Assembly: GCA_016215085.1 (NCBI GenBank) | Contig: JACRMD010000244.1 | Coordinates: 1-5,911 of the forward strand | From: Solirubrobacterales bacterium | GTDB taxonomy: Bacteria > Actinomycetota > Thermoleophilia > Solirubrobacterales > Solirubrobacteraceae | Direction of reading: 5' to 3' | Length of the DNA: 5,911 nt | The notes under the pieces: model-generated | Told to the model about the DNA's origin: nothing | The model's input: the letters and a program-made list of their open reading frames with translations, nothing else | The model's database searches: none | Shown here: one piece after another, positions 1-5,016 of the stretch | Numbering within the stretch: the stretch's first letter is position 1 | Layout: every line of letters begins with the position of its first letter | Position numbers and translations under genes: made by a program

Positions 1-38
1 TCGGTGCGGGGCTGGTCCATCGCCCACCAAACGGCGAG

Positions 39-66
39 CGCGCCCCGGCACCGTCACGGGGGCGCG
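39..66. other. Inverted repeat in the left-edge intergenic region
   Basis: CGCGCCCC at 39-46 pairs perfectly with GGGGCGCG at 59-66, giving an 8-bp GC stem with a 12-base loop. No T tract follows on either strand. It could end a gene lying to the left of the window or sit in the leader of a divergent - strand gene. In this base composition an 8-bp GC match can also arise by chance, so the role is undecided. Confidence 0.3.
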
Positions 67-106
67 AACCTACGAAAACTGGACCTTCCCTCCTGCGCCA
101 GCTGTC

Positions 107-112
107 TAGGAT
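107..112 (+). promoter_or_regulatory. Candidate -10 element for the 76-aa secreted protein gene
   Basis: TAGGAT at 107-112 resembles the actinobacterial housekeeping -10 consensus (TAGRRT/TATAAT). It would start transcription near 119, leaving a leader of about 27 bases that holds the ribosome binding site at 129-136. No good -35 hexamer lies at the usual 16-18 base distance, so the call rests on the -10 alone. Start-site mapping would settle it. Confidence 0.35.
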
Positions 113-145
113 CCGGCGCCGCGCCCCCAAGGAGGAAGGATCCTC

Positions 146-376
146 GTGCTCGTTCGTCGCGTCACCTCGACCGCCCTGGCCCTCGCCGTGCTCGGCGGCG
201 GCGTCGCCTTCGCCGGCAGCGCCTCCCACAGCGTGCAGACCGGCAGCGCCGCGAAGCAGCAGTACAACACGAAGCCCGGGTGCGGGCCGTGGAAGACCGA
301 CGGCGTCGCGGGCAGCAGCGGGCGCCACACCGGGCAGCCGCCGAAGGCGCCGGACCGCGCCGACTGCCCGAAGTAG
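146..376 (+). CDS. Small secreted protein with two cysteines, unknown function
   Basis: A 76-residue exported protein. The GTG start at 146 is set by a strong ribosome binding site (AAGGAGGA, 129-136) nine bases upstream. Residues 1-23 form a classic signal peptide: two arginines at positions 4-5, a hydrophobic core rich in Ala, Leu and Val, then a likely cleavage after VAFA. The mature part is about 50 residues, hydrophilic, with Cys46 in a KPGCGPWKTDGVAG stretch, a GRHTGQPPK stretch at 59-67, and Cys74 near the end (DCPK). The two cysteines could form one disulfide outside the cell. I recall similar KPGCGPxKTDGVAG-type tails in secreted proteins of this actinobacterial group but cannot name a family. 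It may share regulation with the larger exported protein downstream, 169 bases away on the same strand. The signal peptide plus ribosome binding site make it a confident gene; its function is unknown. Confidence 0.8.
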   Translation: MLVRRVTSTALALAVLGGGVAFAGSASHSVQTGSAAKQQYNTKPGCGPWKTDGVAGSSGRHTGQPPKAPDRADCPK

Positions 377-432
377 TCCGACCTTTCGGACGACGGTCCA
401 GGTTTCGTCGACCTTGCTCAAGTCGTCCGAAA
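376..432 (+). promoter_or_regulatory. Alternative hairpins after the small secreted gene
   Basis: TTTCGGACGAC (384-394) is the exact reverse complement of GTCGTCCGAAA (422-432), an 11-bp stem enclosing 27 bases. The core of the left arm, TCGGAC (386-391), also pairs with GTCCGA at 376-381, which begins on the last base of the TAG stop codon. The middle segment can therefore join either hairpin but not both, as in attenuators. No U tract follows the large stem, so a simple intrinsic terminator is unlikely. As DNA, the long inverted repeat could also be a protein binding site. Confidence 0.45.
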
Positions 433-467
433 ATTGGTCATCAAGCTGACCGTTCTTTGGTTAGCGT

Positions 468-523
468 CGCCTGGCAGGAAAGGTCAAGGGCCGCGGCTTG
501 GAAGGCCGCGGCGACACCAGGCG
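468..523 (+). ncRNA. Candidate structured 5' leader RNA, class unknown
   Basis: Two nested perfect stems lie just before the 361-aa gene. The outer stem is CGCCTGG (468-474) with CCAGGCG (517-523). The inner one is GCCGCGGC (490-497) with GCCGCGGC (505-512), closing a 7-base loop. A 15-base strand rich in A and G (475-489) and a 4-base strand (513-516) form an asymmetric internal loop that could be a binding pocket. The outer stem ends five bases before the AAAGGAG ribosome binding site at 529-535, a spacing suited to translational control. I do not see the conserved core of a riboswitch class I know; in particular the ACGCAAAGC core of the GEMM c-di-GMP aptamer is absent. GCCGCGGC is self-complementary, so part of the pairing is easily obtained by chance. 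Confidence 0.4.
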
Positions 524-545
524 GGGACAAAGGAGCTACCCACCT

Positions 546-1631
546 ATGAAGCGCACCATGGCCACGATGGCCGTCGCGGGCGCCCTGCTCGGTCTTTCGG
601 CCGGCTCGGCTCTTGCGGCCGCGCCGGACGGCGCCGGCCCCTGGGCCGACAGCGTCGTCAGTTCGGACCAGGGCCTGCGGGCCGACGGCAGCCCCGTGCT
701 GGCCACGCGTTCGGACGCCACCCAGGCACTCGGCGTCGCCGAGGACACCAACGTCGAGGGCACGTTCTACAGCCTCGGCTTCGGCGGCGAGCTCGTGCTC
801 GGGTTCGACAACAACATCTGCAACGCCGCGGGCGCCGACTTCAACGTCGAGCTCCACGAGGTGACGCGGGAGCCGTACCCCGACGAGGTCGTCGACGTGT
901 ACGTCTCGAAGAACGGCACCGACTGGGTGCTGGCGCAGAGCGGCGTGAACAAGGACGCGCAGGTCGCGATCCCCGACGCGCTGCCGATCGCCCGCTTCGT
1001 CAAGCTGGTCGACGTCTCGGACCGGGCGGACTTCCTGCCCAACCGCGCCGACGCCGACGGCTACGACGTGGACGGCGTGAAGGCGCTGGACACCAACTGC
1101 GAGGAGCCCCCGCCGCCGCCGGACGAGAAGGACGGCAAGATGACCGGCGGTGGTCGCTTCGACTTCAAGACCGCCGGCGCCCCGAAGAAGTCCTGGGACT
1201 GGAAGAAGGGCTGGAGCTCCCTCCCGACGTGGGACGTGACCAAGGTCACCCACGGCTTCATCCTGCACTGCGACCCGACCGATGCGCCGAACCACCTGCT
1301 CGTCCACTGGGCGAAGGGCGGGAAGAACTACATCTTCTTCCTGAAGACGCTCGACGACAACACGTGCACCGATGAGCCGGGCTACAGCGAGGGCAACCCC
1401 GTCGCCGGCTTCGACACGATGGTCGGCAAGGGCACCGGCAAGGTCAACGGCAAGCCGGGCTACACGATCGAGTTCAAGCTCACCGACAAGGGCGAGCCGG
1501 GCAAGGACGACACCGCCAAGTTCCTGATCAAGGACGGCGACGGCAACGTCGTGCTCGACACCCCCGAGTCCGAGCTGGAGAACTGGTTCTGCAAGGGCGG
1601 CGGCAACCACCAGGCGCACCCCGCTCCCTGA
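546..1631 (+). CDS. Two-domain secreted surface protein
   Basis: A 361-residue exported protein, probably released or cell-surface. The ATG at 546 follows AAAGGAG (529-535) by ten bases; an in-frame upstream start at 498 lacks such a site and would hide the signal peptide. Residues 1-24 are a signal peptide ending SALA. Residues about 25-185 resemble an N-terminal domain common in bacterial surface proteins: a WADSVVSSDQG opening, a DGSPVLATRSDATQALG stretch, then YSLGFGGELVLGFDN and VVDVYVSKNGTDWV. The last two suggest a beta-sandwich, discoidin-like fold. A Pro5 linker (188-192) leads to a second domain from KMTGGG (198-203) to NHQAH (354-358), with THGFILHC, VHWAKGGKNYIFFLKTL, GFDTMVGKGTG and LTDKGEPGKDD. 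This matches my memory of a repeated domain of secreted proteins (post-COAP-1 type). Cysteines are at 92, 185, 242, 274 and 349. No sorting signal or membrane anchor is visible at the C-terminus. Substrate or ligand is unknown. Confidence 0.85.
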   Translation: MKRTMATMAVAGALLGLSAGSALAAAPDGAGPWADSVVSSDQGLRADGSPVLATRSDATQALGVAEDTNVEGTFYSLGFGGELVLGFDNNICNAAGADFNVELHEVTREPYPDEVVDVYVSKNGTDWVLAQSGVNKDAQVAIPDALPIARFVKLVDVSDRADFLPNRADADGYDVDGVKALDTNCEEPPPPPDEKDGKMTGGGRFDFKTAGAPKKSWDWKKGWSSLPTWDVTKVTHGFILHCDPTDAPNHLLVHWAKGGKNYIFFLKTLDDNTCTDEPGYSEGNPVAGFDTMVGKGTGKVNGKPGYTIEFKLTDKGEPGKDDTAKFLIKDGDGNVVLDTPESELENWFCKGGGNHQAHPAP

Positions 1632-1647
1632 GCAGGACCGCAGGAAC

Positions 1648-1665
1648 CGTCACGTCTCCGTGACG
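1648..1665 (+). terminator. Short hairpin before the main terminator
   Basis: CGTCACG (1648-1654) and CGTGACG (1659-1665) form a perfect 7-bp stem with a 4-base loop, 17 bases after the stop codon at 1629-1631 and just before a much stronger hairpin. It may help end the transcript or protect its 3' end from exonucleases. It has no T tract. Confidence 0.4.
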
Positions 1666-1668
1666 CCA

Positions 1669-1705
1669 GGAAGGGCCCGCTCCCCTCGTGGGAGCGGGCC
1701 CTTCC
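1669..1705 (+). terminator. Strong hairpin terminator of the secreted-protein block
   Basis: GGAAGGGCCCGCTCCC (1669-1684) pairs perfectly with 1690-1705, giving a 16-bp stem and a 5-base loop, followed by a pyrimidine-rich run (GCCTTCTCC). A true U tract is missing, which is usual for high-GC actinobacterial terminators. It sits 37 bases after the stop of the 361-aa gene and separates it from the next gene. Confidence 0.9.
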
Positions 1706-1720
1706 GCCTTCTCCGGCCGG

Positions 1721-1749
1721 TTGCCTTCCGGCGCGCGCCCTGCCACGAT
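1721..1749 (+). promoter_or_regulatory. Candidate promoter of the nucleotidyltransferase-like gene
   Basis: TTGCCT (1721-1726) and CACGAT (1744-1749) are spaced by 17 bases and give modest -35 and -10 matches (4/6 and 3/6). They predict transcription starting near 1756-1758, right at the GTG start codon. This fits the absence of any ribosome binding site and suggests a leaderless transcript. The hexamers are weak, so this remains a prediction. Confidence 0.35.
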
Positions 1750-1757
1750 CCGCGCTC

Positions 1758-2120
1758 GTGGCCGTGGCGGAGATGCTGAACGAGCGCGAGCTGGCCCGGT
1801 ACGTGCAGCGCGTCGGCGACCGCTGGCCGCTGCAGCGCGTGCTGCTCGCCGGCGCCCGCGTCGACGACCTGCACGGCGCCCCGCCCCAGCGCGAGCGCGG
1901 GGTCGAGTACCTCGTCGTGCTCGTCTCCGAGCACTTCGCCGGCGTGCCGTGGCTGGAGCGGGTCTACCAGGCCGGCAGCCTCTGGGACGCCGCCGAGATG
2001 GGCGGCGCCGCCGACGTGCACTGCTACACGCCCGGCGAGTTCGAGCGCAAGCGCGACTCGCTGCCCGCGGTGCGCGCCGCCGCCGAGCGCGGCATCGAGG
2101 TGCCCGTGCCGCGCGGCTGA
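1758..2120 (+). CDS. Degenerate nucleotidyltransferase-fold protein
   Basis: A 120-residue cytoplasmic protein without a signal peptide. The pattern fits a small stand-alone nucleotidyltransferase of the polymerase-beta type (MNT/KNTase-like). It has a first helix, a strand RVLLAGAR (27-34) where the family has the LFGSRARG turn, then VEYLVVLVSE (49-58) where the family has DIDLLVVV. ADVHCYTPGEFERKR (85-99) and a closing helix VRAAAERGIEV match the family's VDVxxYTPEEF end. In catalytic members the GS turn and a DxD pair bind metal and nucleotide; here GS is GA and the DxD positions appear to be Gly48 and Glu50. Only Asp86, at the third aspartate position, seems kept. A non-catalytic or altered role is therefore inferred. 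GTG 1758 was chosen; GTG 1764 and ATG 1773 are also in frame, and none has a ribosome binding site. No toxin-antitoxin partner such as a HEPN gene is adjacent. Confidence 0.7.
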   Translation: MAVAEMLNERELARYVQRVGDRWPLQRVLLAGARVDDLHGAPPQRERGVEYLVVLVSEHFAGVPWLERVYQAGSLWDAAEMGGAADVHCYTPGEFERKRDSLPAVRAAAERGIEVPVPRG

Positions 2121-2130
2121 GCCGCCGCTC

Positions 2131-2142
2131 CCCAGAACTGGG
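2131..2142. other. Short inverted repeat after the nucleotidyltransferase-like gene
   Basis: CCCAG and CTGGG flank two A residues at 2131-2142. The loop is too short for an RNA hairpin, so if it matters it is as a DNA site. The 100 bases from 2121 to 2220 otherwise show no clear terminator or -10/-35 pair, so the next gene may be read through from the one before or use a poorly conserved promoter. Confidence 0.2.
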
Positions 2143-2220
2143 CAGGCCGCGCTGGACGCGCGGCGGAGGTCCGCGGGCGAATTCTCAAGCGCGTCCGCCG
2201 GCGCTGCCGAAGGCCACCGC

Positions 2221-3057
2221 ATGCCGACCCGCCCCCTGGTCGCCGTGCCCGCCGTCCTCGCCCTGCTGCTGCTCCCCGCCGGCGCTTCCGCGAAGGCCGG
2301 AGGCCTGGACCGCGACCACGACCGCCTGCCCGACCGCTGGGAGACCCGCTTCCACGTCCGCTCGGCCGCCGACGACGGCGACGACGATGGGCTCACCAAC
2401 CGCAGCGAGTTCCTCGCCGGGACGAACCCGCGCCGCGAGGACTCCGACCGCGACGGCACCCCCGACGCCGACGAGGACCGCGACCGCGACGGCGTCGACA
2501 ACGGCACCGAGCAGGACGCGGGCACCGACCCGCGCAGGAAGGACACCGACGGCGACGGCACGCCCGACGGCCGCGAGGACGCCGACCGCGACGGCCTGGC
2601 CAACCTGCTCGAGGACCGCACGGGCAACGACCCGCGCGACCCCGACAGCGACGACGACGGCATCCGCGACGGCCGCGAGAACGCCGGCCGGATCGTCTCC
2701 TTCGAGGACGACGTGCTGACCATCGCCATCGGCGGCGGGCGCACGGTCAGCGCCGTCGTCGACGACGCGACCGACCTCGGCTGCGACGCCGAGGCCGACC
2801 TCGAGGACGCGGCCGGCGACGAGGGCGTCGAGGTCGAGGACGACGGCGCGGACGCCCCCGACGAGGAGGCCGACGCCGAGGCCGCGGCCGACGACGGCGA
2901 CGACGCGGCCGAGGAGGACGACGTCGTCTTCGACGAGACCTGCGGCACCGACCAGCTCGAGCCCGGCGCCTACGTGCACGAGGCCGAGCTCGGCGCCGAC
3001 GAGGACGGCGAGCCCGTCTGGGAGTCGGTGTCGGTCGTCGTCGAGGACGAGGACTAG
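2221..3057 (+). CDS. Secreted acidic TSP3-repeat calcium-binding protein
   Basis: A 278-residue exported, strongly acidic protein. The ATG at 2221 follows a weak GAAGG (2209-2213) and begins a signal peptide of about 24 residues (leucine-rich core, cleavage after GASA). Residues about 30-154 are thrombospondin type 3 repeats: D-rich loops such as DDGDDDGL (51-58), DSDRDGTPD, DRDRDGVDN, DTDGDGTPD, DADRDGL and DSDDDGIRD, spaced by GTNP, GTDP and GNDP turns. Such loops bind Ca2+ and stiffen extracellular proteins. From residue 156 a small beta-type domain begins (GRIVSFEDDVLTIAI, then VSAVVDDATDLGC188), recalling DUF5666-like barrels. It is broken by an Asp/Glu/Ala stretch at about 189-238 and resumes at TCGTDQLEPGAYVHEAEL with Cys241 and a WESVSVVV strand. 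No membrane anchor or sorting motif follows. Its partner or substrate cannot be read from the sequence. Confidence 0.85.
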   Translation: MPTRPLVAVPAVLALLLLPAGASAKAGGLDRDHDRLPDRWETRFHVRSAADDGDDDGLTNRSEFLAGTNPRREDSDRDGTPDADEDRDRDGVDNGTEQDAGTDPRRKDTDGDGTPDGREDADRDGLANLLEDRTGNDPRDPDSDDDGIRDGRENAGRIVSFEDDVLTIAIGGGRTVSAVVDDATDLGCDAEADLEDAAGDEGVEVEDDGADAPDEEADAEAAADDGDDAAEEDDVVFDETCGTDQLEPGAYVHEAELGADEDGEPVWESVSVVVEDED

Positions 3058-3061
3058 CTTC

Positions 3062-3091
3062 CGCGCGCACGACCGGGACCCGCTGCGCGCG
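3062..3091. terminator. Minor hairpin between convergent genes
   Basis: CGCGCGCA (3062-3069) pairs with TGCGCGCG (3084-3091), an 8-bp stem with a 14-base loop directly after the TSP3 gene. It may assist the stronger hairpin that follows. Alternating CG is easily matched by chance in this genome. Confidence 0.35.
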
Positions 3092-3096
3092 CGACG

Positions 3097-3122
3097 ACGG
3101 GGCGGCCGAGAGGCCGCCCCGT
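3097..3122. terminator. Bidirectional terminator between the TSP3 gene and nadA
   Basis: ACGGGGCGGCC (3097-3107) pairs perfectly with GGCCGCCCCGT (3112-3122) around a GAGA loop, an 11-bp stem. It lies between two convergent stop codons (3057 on +, 3139 on -) in an 81-base gap and can serve both transcripts. No long T tract is present on either side. Confidence 0.75.
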
Positions 3123-3138
3123 TCGCGTTCCGCGACGG

Positions 3139-4152
3139 CTAGCCGATGGCGACCATGCGCTCGATCGGGACGCGCGCCCGCTCGGCGATGGCCGGATCGA
3201 CCTTGACCTCGCCGCTGAGGTCGCGCAGGCAGTCGCGCAGCTTCGGCAGCGTGATCATCTTCATGTAGCGGCAGGTCGCCGCGCGGTTGGCCGGCTGGAA
3301 GTCCAGCGCCGGCGCGGCCATCCGCAGCTGGTGCAGCATGCCGGTCTCGGTCGCCATGATCACGGTGCCCTCGTCGGCCTCGTGCTGGCGGGCGTAGTCG
3401 AGCATCCCGCCCGTGGAGAGCATGTGCACGCCCTCGGGGTCGATGTCGCCCGAGGCCACGTACTCCATGACCTGCGTGACGCAGCCGCACTCGGGGTGGA
3501 TCAGGAAGTCCGCGCCCGGGTGCTCGGCCCGCAGACCGGTGATGTCGTCGGGGCGGATGCCGGCGTGCACGTGGCACTCGCCGTCCCACACGTGCATCGT
3601 GATGCCGAGCTCCTTCTCCACGAAGGACCCCAGCCACATGTCGGGGCCGAAGAGGATCGGGGTGTCCGCCCCGTGCTCGCGCAGGATGTGCTCGACGACC
3701 TTGACGGCGTTGGACGACGTCACGCAGTAGTCGGTGAGCGCCTTGATCTCGGCCGTCGTGTTGACGTACATCACGGTCACCGCGCCGGGGTGCTTGGCCT
3801 GCCAGGCCTGCAGCTCCTCCGGGGTGATCGAGTCGGCCAGCGAGCAGCCGGCGTCGAGGTCGGGGATCAGGACCGTCTTGTCGGGCGAGAGCACCGACGC
3901 GGTCTCGGCCATGAAGTGCACGCCGCAGAACGCGATGACCTCCGCGTCGGTCTCGGCGGCCTTGCGGCTGAGCCCGAGCGAGTCGCCGACGTAGTCGGCC
4001 GCGTCCTGCACCTCGGGCAGCTGGTAGTTGTGGGCCAGGATCACCGCGTTGCGCTCGGCGGCGAGCGCCTTGACCTCCGCGGTGAGCGCACGGATCTCCT
4101 CGGGACCGAGGTCCTTCGGCGCGGCCTGGGTCGGGGCCATGGGGAGGTTCAC
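3139..4152 (-). CDS. nadA: Quinolinate synthase NadA
   Basis: Condenses iminoaspartate with dihydroxyacetone phosphate to quinolinate in NAD synthesis, using a 4Fe-4S cluster in the cytoplasm. The protein is 337 residues, the usual length. Family motifs are AHNYQLPEVQDAADYVGDS (40-58), FCGVHFMAETA (75-85) and PDLDAGCSLADS (97-108). Candidate cluster cysteines are Cys103, Cys222 or Cys224 in HPECGC (219-224), and Cys294 in ATCRYMKM. The GTG at 4152 is preferred: GGAGG (4164-4160) lies seven bases upstream, and GTGA overlaps the nadC stop, implying coupled translation. The ATG four codons later (4140) has no ribosome binding site. The reading frame stays open for more than a kilobase upstream, but that part is antisense or off-frame to nadC and is not coding. 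Transcription ends at the hairpin near 3097-3122. Confidence 0.97.
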   Translation of the reverse strand: MNLPMAPTQAAPKDLGPEEIRALTAEVKALAAERNAVILAHNYQLPEVQDAADYVGDSLGLSRKAAETDAEVIAFCGVHFMAETASVLSPDKTVLIPDLDAGCSLADSITPEELQAWQAKHPGAVTVMYVNTTAEIKALTDYCVTSSNAVKVVEHILREHGADTPILFGPDMWLGSFVEKELGITMHVWDGECHVHAGIRPDDITGLRAEHPGADFLIHPECGCVTQVMEYVASGDIDPEGVHMLSTGGMLDYARQHEADEGTVIMATETGMLHQLRMAAPALDFQPANRAATCRYMKMITLPKLRDCLRDLSGEVKVDPAIAERARVPIERMVAIG

Positions 4153-4991
4153 TGCAGGGCCTCCAGGAGCAGGGAGAGGTCCAGGGACGGGGCGGAGTGG
4201 GTGAGCGCACCCACCGAGATGCAGTCTAGCCCCGTTTCCGCGAGCGCCTTCACGCTGTCCAGGGTGACCCCGCCGCTGCCCTCCAGCTCGGCGCGGCCGC
4301 CCACCTCCTCCACGATCGCCCGCAGCTGCGCCGCGCCCATGTTGTCGAGCAGGATCCGCGGCGCGCCGGCCTCGAGCGCCTCGCGGACCTCCTCCGCCGT
4401 CCGGCACTCCACCTCGAGCGGCACGCCCGGGTAGCGCGCCAGCGCCGCGCGCACCGCCGGCCCCACGCCGCCCGCCATCTCGGCGTGGTTCTCCTTGATG
4501 AGCACCTCGTCGAAGAGGCCGAAGCGGTGGTTGGTCCCGCCGCCGACCGCGACCGCCGCCTTCTCCAGCGCGCGCAGGCCCGGCGTCGTCTTGCGCGTGT
4601 CCAGGATGCGGCAGCCCGTGCCCTCGACCGCGCGCACGTAGCGGGCGGTCAGCGTCGCCACGCCGCTGAGGCGCTGCAGGAAGTTCAGGGCGGTGCGCTC
4701 CGCGGCCAGCAGCGCCGCCGCGTCGCCGGTGACCTTCAGGACGGCCGTGCCCGGCCCCTGCCAGGCCCCCTCCGGCGCGAGCCGCTCGATAGCCGCGGTG
4801 GGATCGCACTGGCGGAAGGTCTCCTCGGCGACGTCGAGGCCGAAGACGACGCCCTCGGCCTTCTGCGTGATCGTGGCCACCGCGCCCGTGCCCGGGGGGA
4901 CCGTCGCCGCGCTCGTCAGGTCGCCGGTGCCGACGTCCTCGGCGAGCGCCGAGGCGACGAGGTGCTGCACCAGGGTGGGGTCCAGGGCCAT
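4149..4991 (-). CDS. nadC: Nicotinate-nucleotide pyrophosphorylase NadC
   Basis: Converts quinolinate and PRPP to nicotinate mononucleotide, CO2 and pyrophosphate, the step after NadA. The 280-residue length is typical. It begins with the family's ALAEDVGTGDLTS (15-27) and contains NFLQRLSGVAT (103-113), LDTRKTTPGLR (130-140), GGGTNHRFGL (150-159) and LIKENH (164-169). LEVECRT (192-198), ILLDNM (213-218) and SGGV (239-242) follow. The quinolinate and PRPP binding set known from the Mycobacterium enzyme is present with a constant offset of six: Arg99, Arg133, Lys134, His155, Arg156, Lys166, Glu195 and Asp216. ATG 4991 was chosen. An ATG at 5018 has a GGAGG-like site, but it would add a nine-residue extension with a rare TTA codon and lie on the start of the opposite gene. 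The 4991 start lacks a ribosome binding site and may be leaderless. nadC precedes nadA in the operon. Confidence 0.97.
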   Translation of the reverse strand: MALDPTLVQHLVASALAEDVGTGDLTSAATVPPGTGAVATITQKAEGVVFGLDVAEETFRQCDPTAAIERLAPEGAWQGPGTAVLKVTGDAAALLAAERTALNFLQRLSGVATLTARYVRAVEGTGCRILDTRKTTPGLRALEKAAVAVGGGTNHRFGLFDEVLIKENHAEMAGGVGPAVRAALARYPGVPLEVECRTAEEVREALEAGAPRILLDNMGAAQLRAIVEEVGGRAELEGSGGVTLDSVKALAETGLDCISVGALTHSAPSLDLSLLLEALQ

Positions 4992-4999
4992 GGTCGGCG

Positions 5000-5005
5000 A
5001 GCATA
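5000..5005 (-). promoter_or_regulatory. Candidate -10 element for the nadC-nadA operon
   Basis: On the - strand TATGCT (5005-5000) has the three key -10 bases (T, A and final T). It predicts a start at about 4993-4991, giving an almost leaderless nadC message in agreement with the missing ribosome binding site. No -35 match is visible; that region would lie inside the divergent gene. Confidence 0.3.
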
Positions 5006-5011
5006 AGGAGG
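5005..5011 (+). promoter_or_regulatory. Ribosome binding site fixing the SRPBCC gene start
   Basis: AAGGAGG at 5005-5011 is a full-strength site five bases before ATG 5017. It defines the start against longer in-frame alternatives such as 4693 that run antisense through nadC. It also touches the proposed nadC -10 on the other strand. Confidence 0.85.
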
Positions 5012-5016
5012 ACGCC

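Noticed and set aside
108..143. Two AGGATCC copies (108-114 and 137-143) flanking the ribosome binding site
   Set aside because: Short matches only; the first copy lies upstream of the likely transcription start, so they would not pair in the message.
468..535. GEMM-I cyclic di-GMP riboswitch before the 361-aa gene
   Set aside because: The conserved core bases (such as ACGCAAAGC and the GCAAACC segment) are not present, so only an unclassified structured leader is reported.
441..1619. Long - strand open frame of 392 codons opposite the 361-aa gene
   Set aside because: It is a shadow of the + strand gene in GC-rich DNA. It has no ribosome binding site and no signal peptide, and its composition is low-complexity, whereas the + frame has a signal peptide, a ribosome binding site and recognisable domains.
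2380..2680. Repetitive GAC/CGC-rich DNA as a possible tandem repeat or CRISPR-like array
   Set aside because: The repetition is explained by TSP3 protein repeats. Units vary in length and sequence, and there are no identical repeats with unique spacers.
1650..2948. Long - strand frame rich in Ser, Arg and Ala
   Set aside because: It spans a terminator, an intergenic region and two + strand genes; its serine-rich translation is the antisense image of Asp/Glu codons.
3331..4434. Long + strand frame across nadA and nadC
   Set aside because: It is antisense to two well-conserved genes, and its translation is rich in His, Val and Arg without any domain pattern.
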